Of a DNA stretch of 64,000 bases, positions 27,316 to 36,522 are shown piece by piece. Every line of letters starts with the position of its first letter. Within the stretch, counting starts at the first letter, position 1. The notes beneath the pieces were generated by a model. The model did no database searches. It was not told the origin of the DNA and saw only the letters and a program-made list of their open reading frames with translations. The translations under genes and the position numbers were made by a program. Origin of the DNA: Lentisphaerae bacterium GWF2_45_14 (lineage in GTDB: Bacteria; Verrucomicrobiota; Lentisphaeria; Victivallales; GWF2-45-14); the NCBI GenBank assembly GCA_001804785.1, contig MHBG01000076.1:1446-65445 (forward strand), in the 5' to 3' direction.

Positions 27316-29919
27316 TCACTTCTTGCTTTTGGGACTTTTTTTTGCGGCACGGCGTTTGGGCTTCTCTTCTTCTTTGGCCATTGACTTGCTGATGCTCTGA
27401 ATAATCTCCTCTTCATTATCGGGTATGAAGACCAGTTTCTGATTGTCAGCCACGACCTTGATATTTTTGTAGTTTTTGAAATAACCGCGGAGGATTTCCT
27501 CTGCCAGTGCGTCCTCTACATATTTTTCGATTGCGCGGCGCAGCGGGCGGGCGCCATATTCGGGTTCGTAGCCCTTGTCTATCAGGAAATCAAGAACACC
27601 CTGCTCCACATTAAGTGTAAGTCCCTGAAATTTAAGCCGTTCTTTTACCTTGTCTATTTCTATGTTTATTATTTGCGCGAGGTCTTCGCGTTCAAGTTTT
27701 CTGAATACGATGACTTCGTCAACGCGGTTGATGAACTCCGGCTTGAATCTTTTCTTTGCCATATCGACAAGCTGGTCGCGTATTTTATCGAAAGTCTGAT
27801 ACTTGCTCTGGGTGTCGAAACCGAGTCCGCCACCCTTTATGATTTTATCAGCGCCCAGGTTGCTTGTCATTATTACTATCGTGTTTCTGAAGTCTATCCT
27901 TCTTCCGAGCGTATCGGAAAGTTTGCCTTCCTCAAGTATTTGAAGAAGCGTGTGCATAACGTCCGGATGCGCCTTTTCTATTTCATCGAAAAGGACGACA
28001 GCGTACGGACGGCGACGCACTTTTTCGGTAAGTTCCCCACCTTCGCCGTGTCCGACATATCCCGGAGGAGAGCCGACAAGACGGCTGATATTGAATTTCT
28101 CCATGTATTCTGACATATCGACTTGTATCAGGGCCTCGGGATCTCCGAACATAAATTCGGCCAACGCCTTAGCCAGCAGCGTCTTGCCAACGCCGGTAGG
28201 ACCGAGGAATATGAACGAGCCGATAGGTCGCTTCGGATCTTTAAGATCTGCTCTGGAGCGTCTCATCGCTCTTGAAATGATTGAAACGGCGTCATGCTGA
28301 CCAACAACCGTTTTTTCCAGTTCATCCTCCATACGCAGGAGCCGGGCGCTTTCGCCTTCCTCCATCTGCTGAACAGGCACACCGGTAAGCTTCGCGACAA
28401 CTTCGAGTATTTCCTTCACCGATATCCTGATGCGTTTTTCTTTATTCTCATTTCTCCATTTTTCCATGGCCCCGTCGATTTCCATGCGAATGCTGCGTTC
28501 GCGGTCGCGACAGGATGCGGCCTCCTCAAACTTCTGGTCGGCAATGGCCGTTTCTTTAGAGGCGCAGACATTTTTAAGTTCTGTTTCAAGGGCGGACAAA
28601 TCGGGGGGGACATCTTTTTCCTTTATTCGCGCGCGTGCTCCGGCCTCATCCATCACGTCTATTGCCTTGTCCGGCAGAAAACGCCCTGTTATGTAACGGT
28701 CTGAGAGACGGGCTGCGGTAATAAGCGCATTGTCGTCATAGCTCACGTGATGATGCTTTTCATAGCATTCCTTGAGTCCCTGAAGTATTTTAATGGTGTC
28801 CTCGATAGTGGGCGGCTCGACTATAACCGGCTGGAAGCGGCGCTCGAGCGCGGCATCTTTTTCTATGCCTTTTCGATATTCATCCATGGTTGTCGCGCCC
28901 ACGCACTGCAGATCTCCTCTTGAGAGCGCCGGCTTGATTATGTTTGCGGCATCCATCGCTCCTTCGGCGCCTCCGGCTCCGACGATGGTATGCAGCTCGT
29001 CGATAAAGAGTATGACCTTTTTGGAATTTTTAACTTCATCAATGACTGCTTTGATGCGTTCTTCAAACTGCCCTCTGTACTTTGTCCCGGCTATCATGAG
29101 CGGCAAGTCGAGCGCGAATATTTTTTTCCCGGTGAGAATATCGGGAACATCCCCTTTGGCAATGGCCTGTGCGAGCCCTTCGAGGATAGCTGTTTTCCCA
29201 ACGCCTGCCTCACCGATGAGTACCGGGTTATTTTTTGTACGGCGACAGAGTACCTGAACGACTCGTTCTATTTCATCTTTTCTTCCGATAACAGGATCCA
29301 GTTCGCCTGCCCGTGCCATTTCCGTCAAGTCCCGCCCGAACGCCTTGAGCGCGTTCAACGGCTCCTCTTCGCCGTTTCCTGGTGCGCCGCCGATACCACC
29401 GGCTGCGAAAGACGAAGGCTTATAGCCCATATCCTCGTCGGAATCAGGCAAATAGTTGGGATCGAGAGACTTAATTATTTCCTTGCGGACCTTTTCTATA
29501 TCTATTTTCATATTCTTTAAAACTTTGGCGCCCACGCTTTCACCTTCGCGAAGGATTGCGAGCAGGAGGTGCTCCGTCCCTATGAAGTTGTAGTTCATGG
29601 CCTTAGCCTCATTTGCGGATAGAATGAGGACTTTTTTCAGACGCGGCGTAAAGGGGGGAATCCCCTCAACCTTGGTCTGTCCGCCGGTCCCTGATTGTTT
29701 TTCGACTTCGATCCTGAGCTTATCGAGATTAAGCCCCATTGACTTAAGTACCGCGACAGCAACACCTTCTCCCAGTGCGATAATTCCCAGCAGAAGATGC
29801 TCCGTCCCCACATAGTCGTGGTTGAATCTTTCCGCTTCTTTCTGGGCAAGTACCAAAACGTTCTTCGCCCGCGGCGTAAAATTATTCAAATATGAGTTGA
29901 ATTCATCGAACTCTGCCAT
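27316..29919 (-). CDS. clpC: ATP-dependent Clp protease ATP-binding subunit ClpC
   Basis: ClpC is a HSP100 unfoldase that feeds proteins to ClpP. In order it has two N-domain repeats (FTPRAKNVLVLAQKEAERF and FTPRLKKVLILSANEAKAM), the first AAA+ module with GEAGVGKT at 236-243 and a central UVR-like coil (KFEEAASCRDRERSIR). The second AAA+ module has GPTGVGKT at 573-580. A GGGLGF loop in the second module fits ClpP docking. It ends with a Lys-rich tail. The length is 867 residues. AGGAG precedes the ATG. No ctsR or mcsAB genes, which accompany clpC in Firmicutes, are nearby. Confidence 0.97.
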   Translation of the reverse strand: MAEFDEFNSYLNNFTPRAKNVLVLAQKEAERFNHDYVGTEHLLLGIIALGEGVAVAVLKSMGLNLDKLRIEVEKQSGTGGQTKVEGIPPFTPRLKKVLILSANEAKAMNYNFIGTEHLLLAILREGESVGAKVLKNMKIDIEKVRKEIIKSLDPNYLPDSDEDMGYKPSSFAAGGIGGAPGNGEEEPLNALKAFGRDLTEMARAGELDPVIGRKDEIERVVQVLCRRTKNNPVLIGEAGVGKTAILEGLAQAIAKGDVPDILTGKKIFALDLPLMIAGTKYRGQFEERIKAVIDEVKNSKKVILFIDELHTIVGAGGAEGAMDAANIIKPALSRGDLQCVGATTMDEYRKGIEKDAALERRFQPVIVEPPTIEDTIKILQGLKECYEKHHHVSYDDNALITAARLSDRYITGRFLPDKAIDVMDEAGARARIKEKDVPPDLSALETELKNVCASKETAIADQKFEEAASCRDRERSIRMEIDGAMEKWRNENKEKRIRISVKEILEVVAKLTGVPVQQMEEGESARLLRMEDELEKTVVGQHDAVSIISRAMRRSRADLKDPKRPIGSFIFLGPTGVGKTLLAKALAEFMFGDPEALIQVDMSEYMEKFNISRLVGSPPGYVGHGEGGELTEKVRRRPYAVVLFDEIEKAHPDVMHTLLQILEEGKLSDTLGRRIDFRNTIVIMTSNLGADKIIKGGGLGFDTQSKYQTFDKIRDQLVDMAKKRFKPEFINRVDEVIVFRKLEREDLAQIINIEIDKVKERLKFQGLTLNVEQGVLDFLIDKGYEPEYGARPLRRAIEKYVEDALAEEILRGYFKNYKNIKVVADNQKLVFIPDNEEEIIQSISKSMAKEEEKPKRRAAKKSPKSKK

Positions 29920-29968
29920 CTCGTACTCCTGAATTATTTTGTTCCGGATAATATATCCCCGTAAAGCG

Positions 29969-30006
29969 AAAAAAAAACTTCATCCCCTTGAGAGGATGAA
30001 GTTTTT
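29969..30006 (-). terminator. Intrinsic terminator between the 30.0-30.8 kb gene and clpC
   Basis: AAAACTTCATCC (29974-29985) pairs with GGATGAAGTTTT (29994-30005) around an eight-base loop. On the minus strand it ends in a T-run (complement of the A-run at 29969-29977). It would stop transcription from the membrane-protein gene before clpC. Confidence 0.8.
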
Positions 30007-30023
30007 CAAGGCAAAACTTGGGC

Positions 30024-30827
30024 TTATTCCATGAAGAGATTTTTGTACTTCTGTGACAGCTCTTCAATATTTTTAGGCGTGACGATAAGGTATCTCTGGT
30101 CAAAAGCTTCCTGCGGGTCAAGCGGGCATGGGTCTTCACTGAATTTAACGCCGGGCCGGTATATTACAATGGCATTGATAAATCCATTCGCTATAGCATT
30201 TTTCAGGCTGTGCACGTCGCCGTTTAGAAGGGCAAGAGCAGGCCTGGAGGGAGATGAATTTGTCCAGAGCTTCATCGCACTGGCATCCCTAGGCAGTCCT
30301 ATCATTGAGATTATAAGATTACTGGTTGGGTGCTTACTCAGTACGGCATCAAAATCTTTTGATGTCATCATTTCCTCAAGCGGAAGCATTTCCATTTCTT
30401 CGGGAATCGTACCATCTTTTCTGTCGGCAAGCATCTCGAGTGTATCTATTTCTACCGGAGTGATGATTCCAAGACCTTCCTTCAGGCTTTCAACAATGGC
30501 TTTCTGCCTTTCATTCTTTTCAAAGTTCCGGTCCGATATCACAAGGACCTTTGCTTCAGGGAATTCCTTTTTGAGGGTCCTGCCGAACACAAGTGACTTT
30601 GCTTTCGCGTATTTGAGTTCATTTTCGATAAGCCGTGCTGTTTCGGTATCGCCAAATGTACCTGTTTTGTAAAGAATAAATATCCCGCACGCTACGACAA
30701 CCATCAACAAAAAGACCGCAAATGTCTGAGCGTTTGGATAAGTTTTTTGTTTCTTAGCGCAGATAACCATGCATACCAAGGCTAGGATCATGATTATTCC
30801 GGTTATGATAACAGGCAATGTCAACAT
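30024..30827 (-). CDS. Hypothetical membrane-anchored protein with a large soluble domain
   Basis: I do not recognise the family. The 267-residue protein has two N-terminal hydrophobic helices (residues about 5-25 and 36-56). A soluble domain of about 200 residues follows with alternating strands and helices, such as FPEAKVLVISDRNF and TSNLIISMIGLP. The layout resembles a Rossmann-like or binding-protein-like fold, but no motif identifies a ligand. The start has a strong GGGAGG site. A terminator follows, so it is probably monocistronic. Confidence 0.75.
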   Translation of the reverse strand: MLTLPVIITGIIMILALVCMVICAKKQKTYPNAQTFAVFLLMVVVACGIFILYKTGTFGDTETARLIENELKYAKAKSLVFGRTLKKEFPEAKVLVISDRNFEKNERQKAIVESLKEGLGIITPVEIDTLEMLADRKDGTIPEEMEMLPLEEMMTSKDFDAVLSKHPTSNLIISMIGLPRDASAMKLWTNSSPSRPALALLNGDVHSLKNAIANGFINAIVIYRPGVKFSEDPCPLDPQEAFDQRYLIVTPKNIEELSQKYKNLFME

Positions 30828-31037
30828 TACAAACCTCCCAAATTTAATGTGATATAATCAATACTACACCGTCTTTGAACTCATTATACACCGACCTTTG
30901 CCATAATACAACTTGAATATTGACTAATTTTCCCGATTGCCCGGAACCGACACCGAGGAAACGAAAATTTTTAGATTTGTCCAGAAACTTTTCCAGGATA
31001 TTGTACACGGAACAGGGCAGTCATGGAAGAAAAAACG

Positions 31038-31943
31038 TTACTTGCGAAATTGAGTCGGAGAACAGCCGGAGTTTTTGCGAAACGAACGGGAGAAATCATA
31101 AATATTTTTGTAGCCGCTGGCGGACGCTATTTCGGAAACACTCATGTCGGTATAGGCCAAAAGCTCACGCGCGCACCTTATCCTTGAATCGCTAAGCATC
31201 CTGCCGGGACTGACCCCGAAATTTTCTTTAAAAAGCTTCCGGAAATGCGTCTCACTCAGTCCGAAATTCCTCGCCATTTTCCGTATCTCCTGATTAGGAT
31301 CCTGATAGTTGAGAAGTATGTATTCGGCCGCACGTTTCATTTTCTCCATATGGTGGCTCAAGGGGCCCGAAACAGCTTCAAGAGCGTTGTCTATCTCATT
31401 TATCAGTTCGAGAATCATTCCTGAAAGTTTCAGTTCGTGATACGGAGAGCGTTTATGCTCGCGAGCGACCGTCCTGAATATGTCAAGAATCTCAGGCTTC
31501 CTCCTGACAAGCGGAAGGCGCCCCCGCCAGCTGTTGATAACAGGTTCATTGAGAGGCGGATGCATCAGGCGGCGGTACTCCGACAAATCACTGTCGCCTG
31601 GGATATATGCGTCCCAGTGACTTCGGGCGGAATCGTAAATAAGATCGAAATGAATATAAAGGCAGTGCATCCGTGCGCCGACGCCACGCATTTCATGAAA
31701 AGTATCTGGCGGCACCCAAAATAGGTCGCCGGGTCCGATATCGTATTCTTTGTCCTCAATCGAAAAAATCCCGTGTCCGCTGTTTATAAAAACCGCCAAG
31801 TAGTCCAAAAGCTTGCGTCTTCCCAGATGCCAAGGCGTTCTTATCCCGTCTCCGCTCTGCCTCACAAAAGGGTGGAGCGCGAGCATTCTTGAGGATGTCC
31901 GCGCATCAGGAGCAATGCAGTTTTTAAGTACCAGCTTTTCCAT
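31038..31943 (-). CDS. AraC-family transcriptional regulator
   Basis: The N-terminal half is a cupin-like sensor (GHGIFSIEDKEYDIGPGDL, then VPPDTFHEM) expected to bind a small molecule. The C-terminal 100 residues hold the two helix-turn-helix units of AraC proteins, with IRKMARNFGLSETHFRKLFKE and VSEIASASGYKNIYDFSRSFR, ending in GCSPTQFRK. It is divergent from a methyltransferase-like gene 114 bases away and is likely its local regulator. A short palindrome lies in the shared gap. Confidence 0.93.
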   Translation of the reverse strand: MEKLVLKNCIAPDARTSSRMLALHPFVRQSGDGIRTPWHLGRRKLLDYLAVFINSGHGIFSIEDKEYDIGPGDLFWVPPDTFHEMRGVGARMHCLYIHFDLIYDSARSHWDAYIPGDSDLSEYRRLMHPPLNEPVINSWRGRLPLVRRKPEILDIFRTVAREHKRSPYHELKLSGMILELINEIDNALEAVSGPLSHHMEKMKRAAEYILLNYQDPNQEIRKMARNFGLSETHFRKLFKENFGVSPGRMLSDSRIRCARELLAYTDMSVSEIASASGYKNIYDFSRSFRKNSGCSPTQFRK

Positions 31944-31971
31944 AAAAATAACCGTTTATGATAAAAAATAG

Positions 31972-31987
31972 TCTTTAACAGTAAAGA
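31972..31987. promoter_or_regulatory. Palindrome in the AraC/methyltransferase divergent promoter
   Basis: TCTTTA and TAAAGA are perfect inverted repeats around ACAG. The site lies 28 bases before the AraC gene and about 70 before the methyltransferase gene. A TATAAT box at about 32007-32012 faces the latter. It may be an operator for either gene. Confidence 0.3.
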
Positions 31988-32057
31988 TTCAAGCGTAAAC
32001 TTCATTATAATACAGTTATGGATATATTTTAATGATAAAATCAAGGAGAAGTGAAAA

Positions 32058-33119
32058 ATGAGTGATTCAAGCTATTTCGAGAAAGTCATGGATTACAAGC
32101 CGCATCCGGATTTCTCAAGACTGGAAAAAGTCCTGAAAAAGGAAAATCCAGGAGAAAGTGTCCTTTTTGAGTTTTTCCTTAATGAGAGGATCTATTCGAG
32201 ACTCTCCGGAGAAAAACTTAGTGGGCTCGCCTGCGACTCCGTCGAATATTCGGCGGTAATGATAAAAGCCTTTGAAAAGGCGGGCTATGATTACGCGACA
32301 GTAAGACTTCCCTGCTTCTGCTTTCCGGCAGGGGAACGCCATACCGAAGAAAGCATCTCTCTCAACGAAGGAGCATTAATCACCGACAGACCGTCATTTA
32401 ACGCCTACGCATGGCCCGAACCGGAAAAGAATGCTGCCGACAAGCTTGAGAAAATGGCAGCCGACAAGCTTCCAGACAAGATGAGGATGATAGTCTGCGG
32501 ACCCGGCGGCGTGCTTGAAAATGTGATACGCCTTGTAGGTTATGACAATCTTTGCATGATGCTTTACGACGATCCGGAGCTTGTGCAGGACATTTTTGAT
32601 GCCATCGGTTCGCGACTAGTGCGCTACTACGGTCTTGCCGCCCCGCTGAAGCATACTGGCGCCTGCATATCGAACGACGATTGGGGCTTCAAGACCCAGT
32701 CCATGCTTCCGCCTGACGCAATGAGAAAATACGTCTTCCCGTGGCACAAAAAGATAGTGGAAACAATTCATGACGCAGGAAAATATGCCATCCTTCATTC
32801 TTGCGGGAATGCTTCAGAAATATGGGAGGACATCATCGAAGTCATAAAATATGACGGCAAACACTCCTACGAAGACGCTATCTCGCCAGTAGAGAAGGAA
32901 TATGAAAAGTTTGCCGGAAGAATAGGTGTTATGGGCGGACTGGATGTCCATTTCGTAGCGACATCGGAGCCTGACGTGATTTACAGAAGAGCATTGGAAA
33001 TGCTGAAACGCGCATCGGAGAAAGGTTCATACGCTCTTGGAACAGGAAACAGTGTCCCTGAATTCGTTCCCGATGAAAATTTCGCCGCTATGATATGGGC
33101 GGCCCTCGAAACAAGATAA
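32058..33119 (+). CDS. Uroporphyrinogen-decarboxylase-family protein (MtaA/CmuA-like methyltransferase)
   Basis: The 353-residue protein belongs to the URO-D superfamily but to its methyltransferase-like branch. AILHSCGNASEIWEDIIE has the His-x-Cys-Gly zinc-ligand segment of MtaA-type corrinoid methyltransferases. The C-terminal YALGTGNSVPEFVPDENF is typical. The N-terminus lacks the substrate-binding Arg pattern of genuine HemE. Such paralogs are numerous in Lentisphaerota and often act on methoxylated or methylated compounds. The substrate is unknown. A strong AAGGAG site precedes the ATG. It is divergent from an AraC regulator. Confidence 0.85.
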   Translation: MSDSSYFEKVMDYKPHPDFSRLEKVLKKENPGESVLFEFFLNERIYSRLSGEKLSGLACDSVEYSAVMIKAFEKAGYDYATVRLPCFCFPAGERHTEESISLNEGALITDRPSFNAYAWPEPEKNAADKLEKMAADKLPDKMRMIVCGPGGVLENVIRLVGYDNLCMMLYDDPELVQDIFDAIGSRLVRYYGLAAPLKHTGACISNDDWGFKTQSMLPPDAMRKYVFPWHKKIVETIHDAGKYAILHSCGNASEIWEDIIEVIKYDGKHSYEDAISPVEKEYEKFAGRIGVMGGLDVHFVATSEPDVIYRRALEMLKRASEKGSYALGTGNSVPEFVPDENFAAMIWAALETR

Positions 33120-33128
33120 ACAGGCTAG

Positions 33129-34604
33129 TCAGATTTCTTGTATTTTCTTTATTCCGCTGCGGCTCAGGATGATGCGGAAGCGCTTGAAAACGTCCTCCTG
33201 TCTGAACATGCCGTATTTGATTATCATGTTGACATGGTAGACATGTTTGCCCTTGGTCGTAATCACTTCATCGCCTTCCGGCATAAAAAGCACCTTGGTG
33301 GGATTGTCCATCTTTTCGAGGAACTGCTTTACGTTGAAGCGGATTATGTCGTTGATGCCGTCGACGTTGAAATCCGAAAGAAGATCTTTACACTTGTCGG
33401 AAAATATCTTAATGAGCTTCTTCGAATAAATCACGTTTTCGCCGATTCCTCCGTTATCGAGTTCGGCCATAAGATCCCGGTTTCTTAGTTTCGTTATCTG
33501 CGGCGGCAGGCTTTTTTCGGAAAGGAAAGAGAAGCTCTCTTTGCAGTAGCCGATTTTTTCATTGAGACTGCTCAGTATTCTTATTTTCCGGTCGTAGATA
33601 TATTTTCTTATCTTATTGTTTATATATATGCGGCCAAGCTCCTTGATGCGGTCTTTGAACATATAGGCAACAACAAGTATCATGAAGAGCGAAAAGGTGA
33701 AGCCAAGCTGCATCTGAAAATAGAAGCCGACAGCGGTAGCGAAGGCCATCGCTATTCCGGCCGCAATGCCGAAGACTATCTGTTCAAGGTAAATGCCGTC
33801 GCGCCTCATGCTTGTCCTGAGGAATAGAGCGCTGCCCATAACCTTCTTGAGCACGCTTTCGCGGTAGACCATTTCCTCGTTGTCGGAATTCTTCTGCGGG
33901 ACTGAAGGGTATTTATTCGCCTGACGGTAAAGTATTTCCGAATGAAGCGAATCGACAACTTCCTTTTTATACACGGCCCTGTTGGTAATATTGGACTTCT
34001 CGAGAAAAAAGACGAATCGGTATTTATATTTATTCAGAGTAAGGCTCAGGTATTCGTCCGCGAGATTAAAGAATGCAAGATTCCTGCTGCCTACAGTCGG
34101 TACCTGAATTATCTCCTTCAGCGCCCGGAAGCTTCGGGCTATTTCGGCAGCGTTGGCAAGGAAGTTTTTTATTATCGGCTCCCGATCCTCAGTTTCGGAA
34201 AGCTTTTCGATGTATGTCTCCTTGTCACGAAAGGTACTCTTAAAAATAGAGCAAAACATCTTGAGATGATATTTGTACTCTTCTTCGTGCTCGGATGATA
34301 ACGGGTGGGCAACGAAATCCTTCATGGCCATCTTCAGTGAAAAAAGCGGGCTGCTTTCAGACTCTTCAAGAATATTTTTCAGAAGCATCACGGGAGTCTT
34401 GAGCCGGATGTATTTCTGCATATCGTTATAAAACTCTTCCTTGGAATAGGTATGCTTATTGACACAAAGGTTATTAGGGATAAACATATACGTTTCCACG
34501 TGATAGGAATTGAAGGGCCGAGCCCTGTCCAGCGGGTAAGTAAACTTAACCTCAAACTGGTATTTATCATGAATACCGACCGAATCTTCTACAGAACCAT
34601 TCAA
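33129..34604 (-). CDS. Hypothetical membrane protein, 491 residues
   Basis: I do not recognise a named family. The first 280 residues are soluble and partly helical, with a charged region around SSEHEEEYKYHLKMF. Two adjacent membrane helices follow (QIVFGIAAGIAMAFATAVGF and FTFSLFMILVVAYMF, about residues 283-325). A basic cytoplasmic part then begins with KDRIKELGRIYINNKIRKYI and ends with a beta-rich segment. There is no signal peptide. It is monocistronic and preceded by a good promoter on the minus strand. Confidence 0.75.
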   Translation of the reverse strand: MNGSVEDSVGIHDKYQFEVKFTYPLDRARPFNSYHVETYMFIPNNLCVNKHTYSKEEFYNDMQKYIRLKTPVMLLKNILEESESSPLFSLKMAMKDFVAHPLSSEHEEEYKYHLKMFCSIFKSTFRDKETYIEKLSETEDREPIIKNFLANAAEIARSFRALKEIIQVPTVGSRNLAFFNLADEYLSLTLNKYKYRFVFFLEKSNITNRAVYKKEVVDSLHSEILYRQANKYPSVPQKNSDNEEMVYRESVLKKVMGSALFLRTSMRRDGIYLEQIVFGIAAGIAMAFATAVGFYFQMQLGFTFSLFMILVVAYMFKDRIKELGRIYINNKIRKYIYDRKIRILSSLNEKIGYCKESFSFLSEKSLPPQITKLRNRDLMAELDNGGIGENVIYSKKLIKIFSDKCKDLLSDFNVDGINDIIRFNVKQFLEKMDNPTKVLFMPEGDEVITTKGKHVYHVNMIIKYGMFRQEDVFKRFRIILSRSGIKKIQEI

Positions 34605-34647
34605 CTTTCAAATTCTCCAGTGCTCTGTCACAAACAATTTGGTATAG

Positions 34648-34676
34648 AAGATACGGGACTCTAAGTTAAAAGTCAA
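34648..34676 (-). promoter_or_regulatory. Promoter for the 491-residue membrane protein
   Basis: On the minus strand TTGACT (34671-34676) and TATCTT (34648-34653) are 17 bases apart. This places the transcription start roughly 35 bases before the ATG at 34604. Confidence 0.5.
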
Positions 34677-34848
34677 TGCCTGTTATATTACATTACAAAA
34701 TGAATTTAAAATCGTTGGCAATAGCCGCACTTAACAAAGTCGCCCATTCCTGAAAATGAATTCAGACAAACAGGAATACGGCTGTTCAATACCGCAAACA
34801 TGACAAAGAACCGATTGTAGGGGAAGAGCCAGAACTCCGACAGGTACT

Positions 34849-34876
34849 TTGAATTCGGAAGATATCCTGTTATATT
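34849..34876 (+). promoter_or_regulatory. Promoter for the lipoprotein gene
   Basis: TTGAAT (34849-34854) and TATATT (34871-34876) are separated by 16 bases, 46 bases ahead of the ATG at 34923. A GGGAG ribosome site lies between. Confidence 0.5.
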
Positions 34877-34922
34877 CTGGATATTCCGTAAAACAATCGA
34901 ATCAAAAAGAGAGGGAGAGAAC

Positions 34923-35303
34923 ATGTCAAAAAAAGTTTTCGCGGTTTTGGCGGCTGTTGCGCTGGCAGTGCCGGCATTTTTCACAGGAGGCTGTCAGAGC
35001 ATAGAGGAAATGAGACTGTCGCGTCATGAATCAAATTCCACAGATGCATACCTCAACACTACAGCGGAAAAGCTTAACGCAGCACTTGAAAAAGTACTTC
35101 CGCCAATGGGATACCCGATACACAAGGTGAACAACACAAGAATGCAGGGGCATTACGAGGCCGAGGGTATCGAAGTTACCGTAAAAGACACTGACATAAA
35201 AGACAAAGTCCTGATGTATATAAGGATTGGTTCAATGGGCGACAAGTACAAAGAAAAGCTTGTCATCACGGCGCTCAAGAAAGAACTCGGGATAAAAGAC
35301 TAG
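34923..35303 (+). CDS. Small lipoprotein, DUF3568-like
   Basis: The 126-residue product starts with a lipoprotein signal peptide (VFAVLAAVALAVPAFFTGGC). The Cys at residue 24 would be lipidated. The mature part (TAEKLNAALEKVLPPMGYPI, then EGIEVTVKDT and YIRIGSMGDKYKEKLV) resembles short DUF3568-type lipoproteins of unknown function. It is monocistronic, with its own promoter and a strong terminator. The family match is from memory of the pattern. Confidence 0.75.
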   Translation: MSKKVFAVLAAVALAVPAFFTGGCQSIEEMRLSRHESNSTDAYLNTTAEKLNAALEKVLPPMGYPIHKVNNTRMQGHYEAEGIEVTVKDTDIKDKVLMYIRIGSMGDKYKEKLVITALKKELGIKD

Positions 35304-35330
35304 CCTGCCTGAATCCATCACAAACGCGAT

Positions 35331-35358
35331 AAGCCCGGTTTTGACCGGGCTTTTTTTT
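35331..35358. terminator. Bidirectional terminator between lipoprotein and nifS
   Basis: AAGCCCGG (35331-35338) pairs with CCGGGCTT (35345-35352), followed by a T-run to 35358. It ends the lipoprotein transcript. The minus-strand side lacks a long T-run, so it would be weaker for nifS. Confidence 0.85.
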
Positions 35359-36520
35359 AGTTCTTCCAGTAGGGGGAAATATTTCTCAGGGTCGAGATTA
35401 TTCCTGGAATTTTTTCAAGGATGAAATCGACTTCATCCATGGTATTGAATCTGGAAAAGCTGAACCTTATTGCGCCATGCGCGGCCGTGTAGGGAAGCCC
35501 CATTGCCCGAAGGACATGAGAAGGCTCAAGGCTGCCCGTAGTGCAGGCGCTTCCGCTGGATGCGCATATTCCGAATTGGTCGAGGAGCATGAGGATTGAT
35601 TCGCCTTCTATAAACTCAAAACTTATATTGGTCGTGTTCGGGAGGCGGTGTTCGGGGTCTCCGTTTATCCTGACCTTGGGGATTGATTCCAATATGCTTT
35701 TTTCCAGTTTGTCGCGCAGAGAACTTACATAGTCTGTTTCAATATTCATGTTTTCAAGGGCAAGTTCGGAGGCCTTGCCGAGCGCAACAATTCCGGCAAC
35801 ATTTTCAGTCCCTCCGCGGCGGCTCCGCTCCTGATGCCCGCCTGCGATAAAGGGGCGAAAACGCACACCACGCCTGACGTAGAGGGCCCCGACGCCCTTC
35901 GGCGCGTGAAGTTTATGCCCGGAAAGGCTGAGCATATCTATTTCTGAAAGATTCATGGAGATCGGGACTTTACCCACGGCCTGCACGGCATCGGTGTGAA
36001 AAATAGCTCCATGCGAGTGAGCTATCCTGGCTATTTCGGAAACAGGATAAATGTTACCTGTTTCGTTATTCGCCCACATCACGGAAACAATGGCGGTCTC
36101 GTCATCGACGGCGGACTGAAGGCTTTCCATATCCAGTCTGCCCTTTGAATCGACCGGTACCTCGACGACCCTGTAGCCGCGACGTTCGAGTTCCTTGCCG
36201 ACATTCAGCACTGCCGGGTGCTCGACTCTCGAAATAACAATCTTGTTTTTCTTCGGGCAGAGATGAAGTGCGCTGAAAATAGCTGCATTATCGCTTTCCG
36301 TGCCGCAGCTTGTAAAGATTATCTCTCTGGGGTCGGCGCCAAGGAGGGATGCAAGCTGATTCCTGGCATCCTCGACATATTTAGCCACCTGCCCGCCGAA
36401 GTAGTGAATGCTTGACGGGTTACCGTAGAGATTGGTCAGAAAAGGGGTCATCGCCTCAAAGACCTCGGGGGCTACGGCGGTTGTCGCGTTATTATCGACG
36501 TATATTGTTTTGGCTGTCAT
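35357..36520 (-). CDS. nifS: Cysteine desulfurase, NifS type
   Basis: NifS removes sulfur from cysteine for Fe-S cluster assembly using PLP. The Schiff-base lysine is K203 in SLSGHKLHAPKGVGALY, and the persulfide-forming cysteine is C326 in SSGSACTTGSLEPSHVL. The short loop around that cysteine is the NifS/IscS (group I) type. YVDNNATTAVAPEV near the start is also standard. ATG 36520 follows the nifU stop by two bases and gives 387 residues. An upstream TTG is possible. Confidence 0.96.
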   Translation of the reverse strand: MTAKTIYVDNNATTAVAPEVFEAMTPFLTNLYGNPSSIHYFGGQVAKYVEDARNQLASLLGADPREIIFTSCGTESDNAAIFSALHLCPKKNKIVISRVEHPAVLNVGKELERRGYRVVEVPVDSKGRLDMESLQSAVDDETAIVSVMWANNETGNIYPVSEIARIAHSHGAIFHTDAVQAVGKVPISMNLSEIDMLSLSGHKLHAPKGVGALYVRRGVRFRPFIAGGHQERSRRGGTENVAGIVALGKASELALENMNIETDYVSSLRDKLEKSILESIPKVRINGDPEHRLPNTTNISFEFIEGESILMLLDQFGICASSGSACTTGSLEPSHVLRAMGLPYTAAHGAIRFSFSRFNTMDEVDFILEKIPGIISTLRNISPYWKN

Positions 36521-36522
36521 TT

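Larger units (their letters stand above)
34605..34922. other. 318-base divergent intergenic region
   Basis: It separates the 491-residue membrane protein (minus) from the lipoprotein (plus) and holds one promoter for each, annotated separately. The middle (about 34690-34840) shows no open frame of note and no repeat beyond a small CTGAA/TTCAG inverted pair near 34751-34766. No RNA gene was recognised. Confidence 0.5.

Noticed and set aside
32058-33119. Assignment of the URO-D-family gene as hemE
   Set aside because: The C-terminal HSCGN segment and the AraC-divergent context fit the methyltransferase-like branch, and no haem genes are adjacent.
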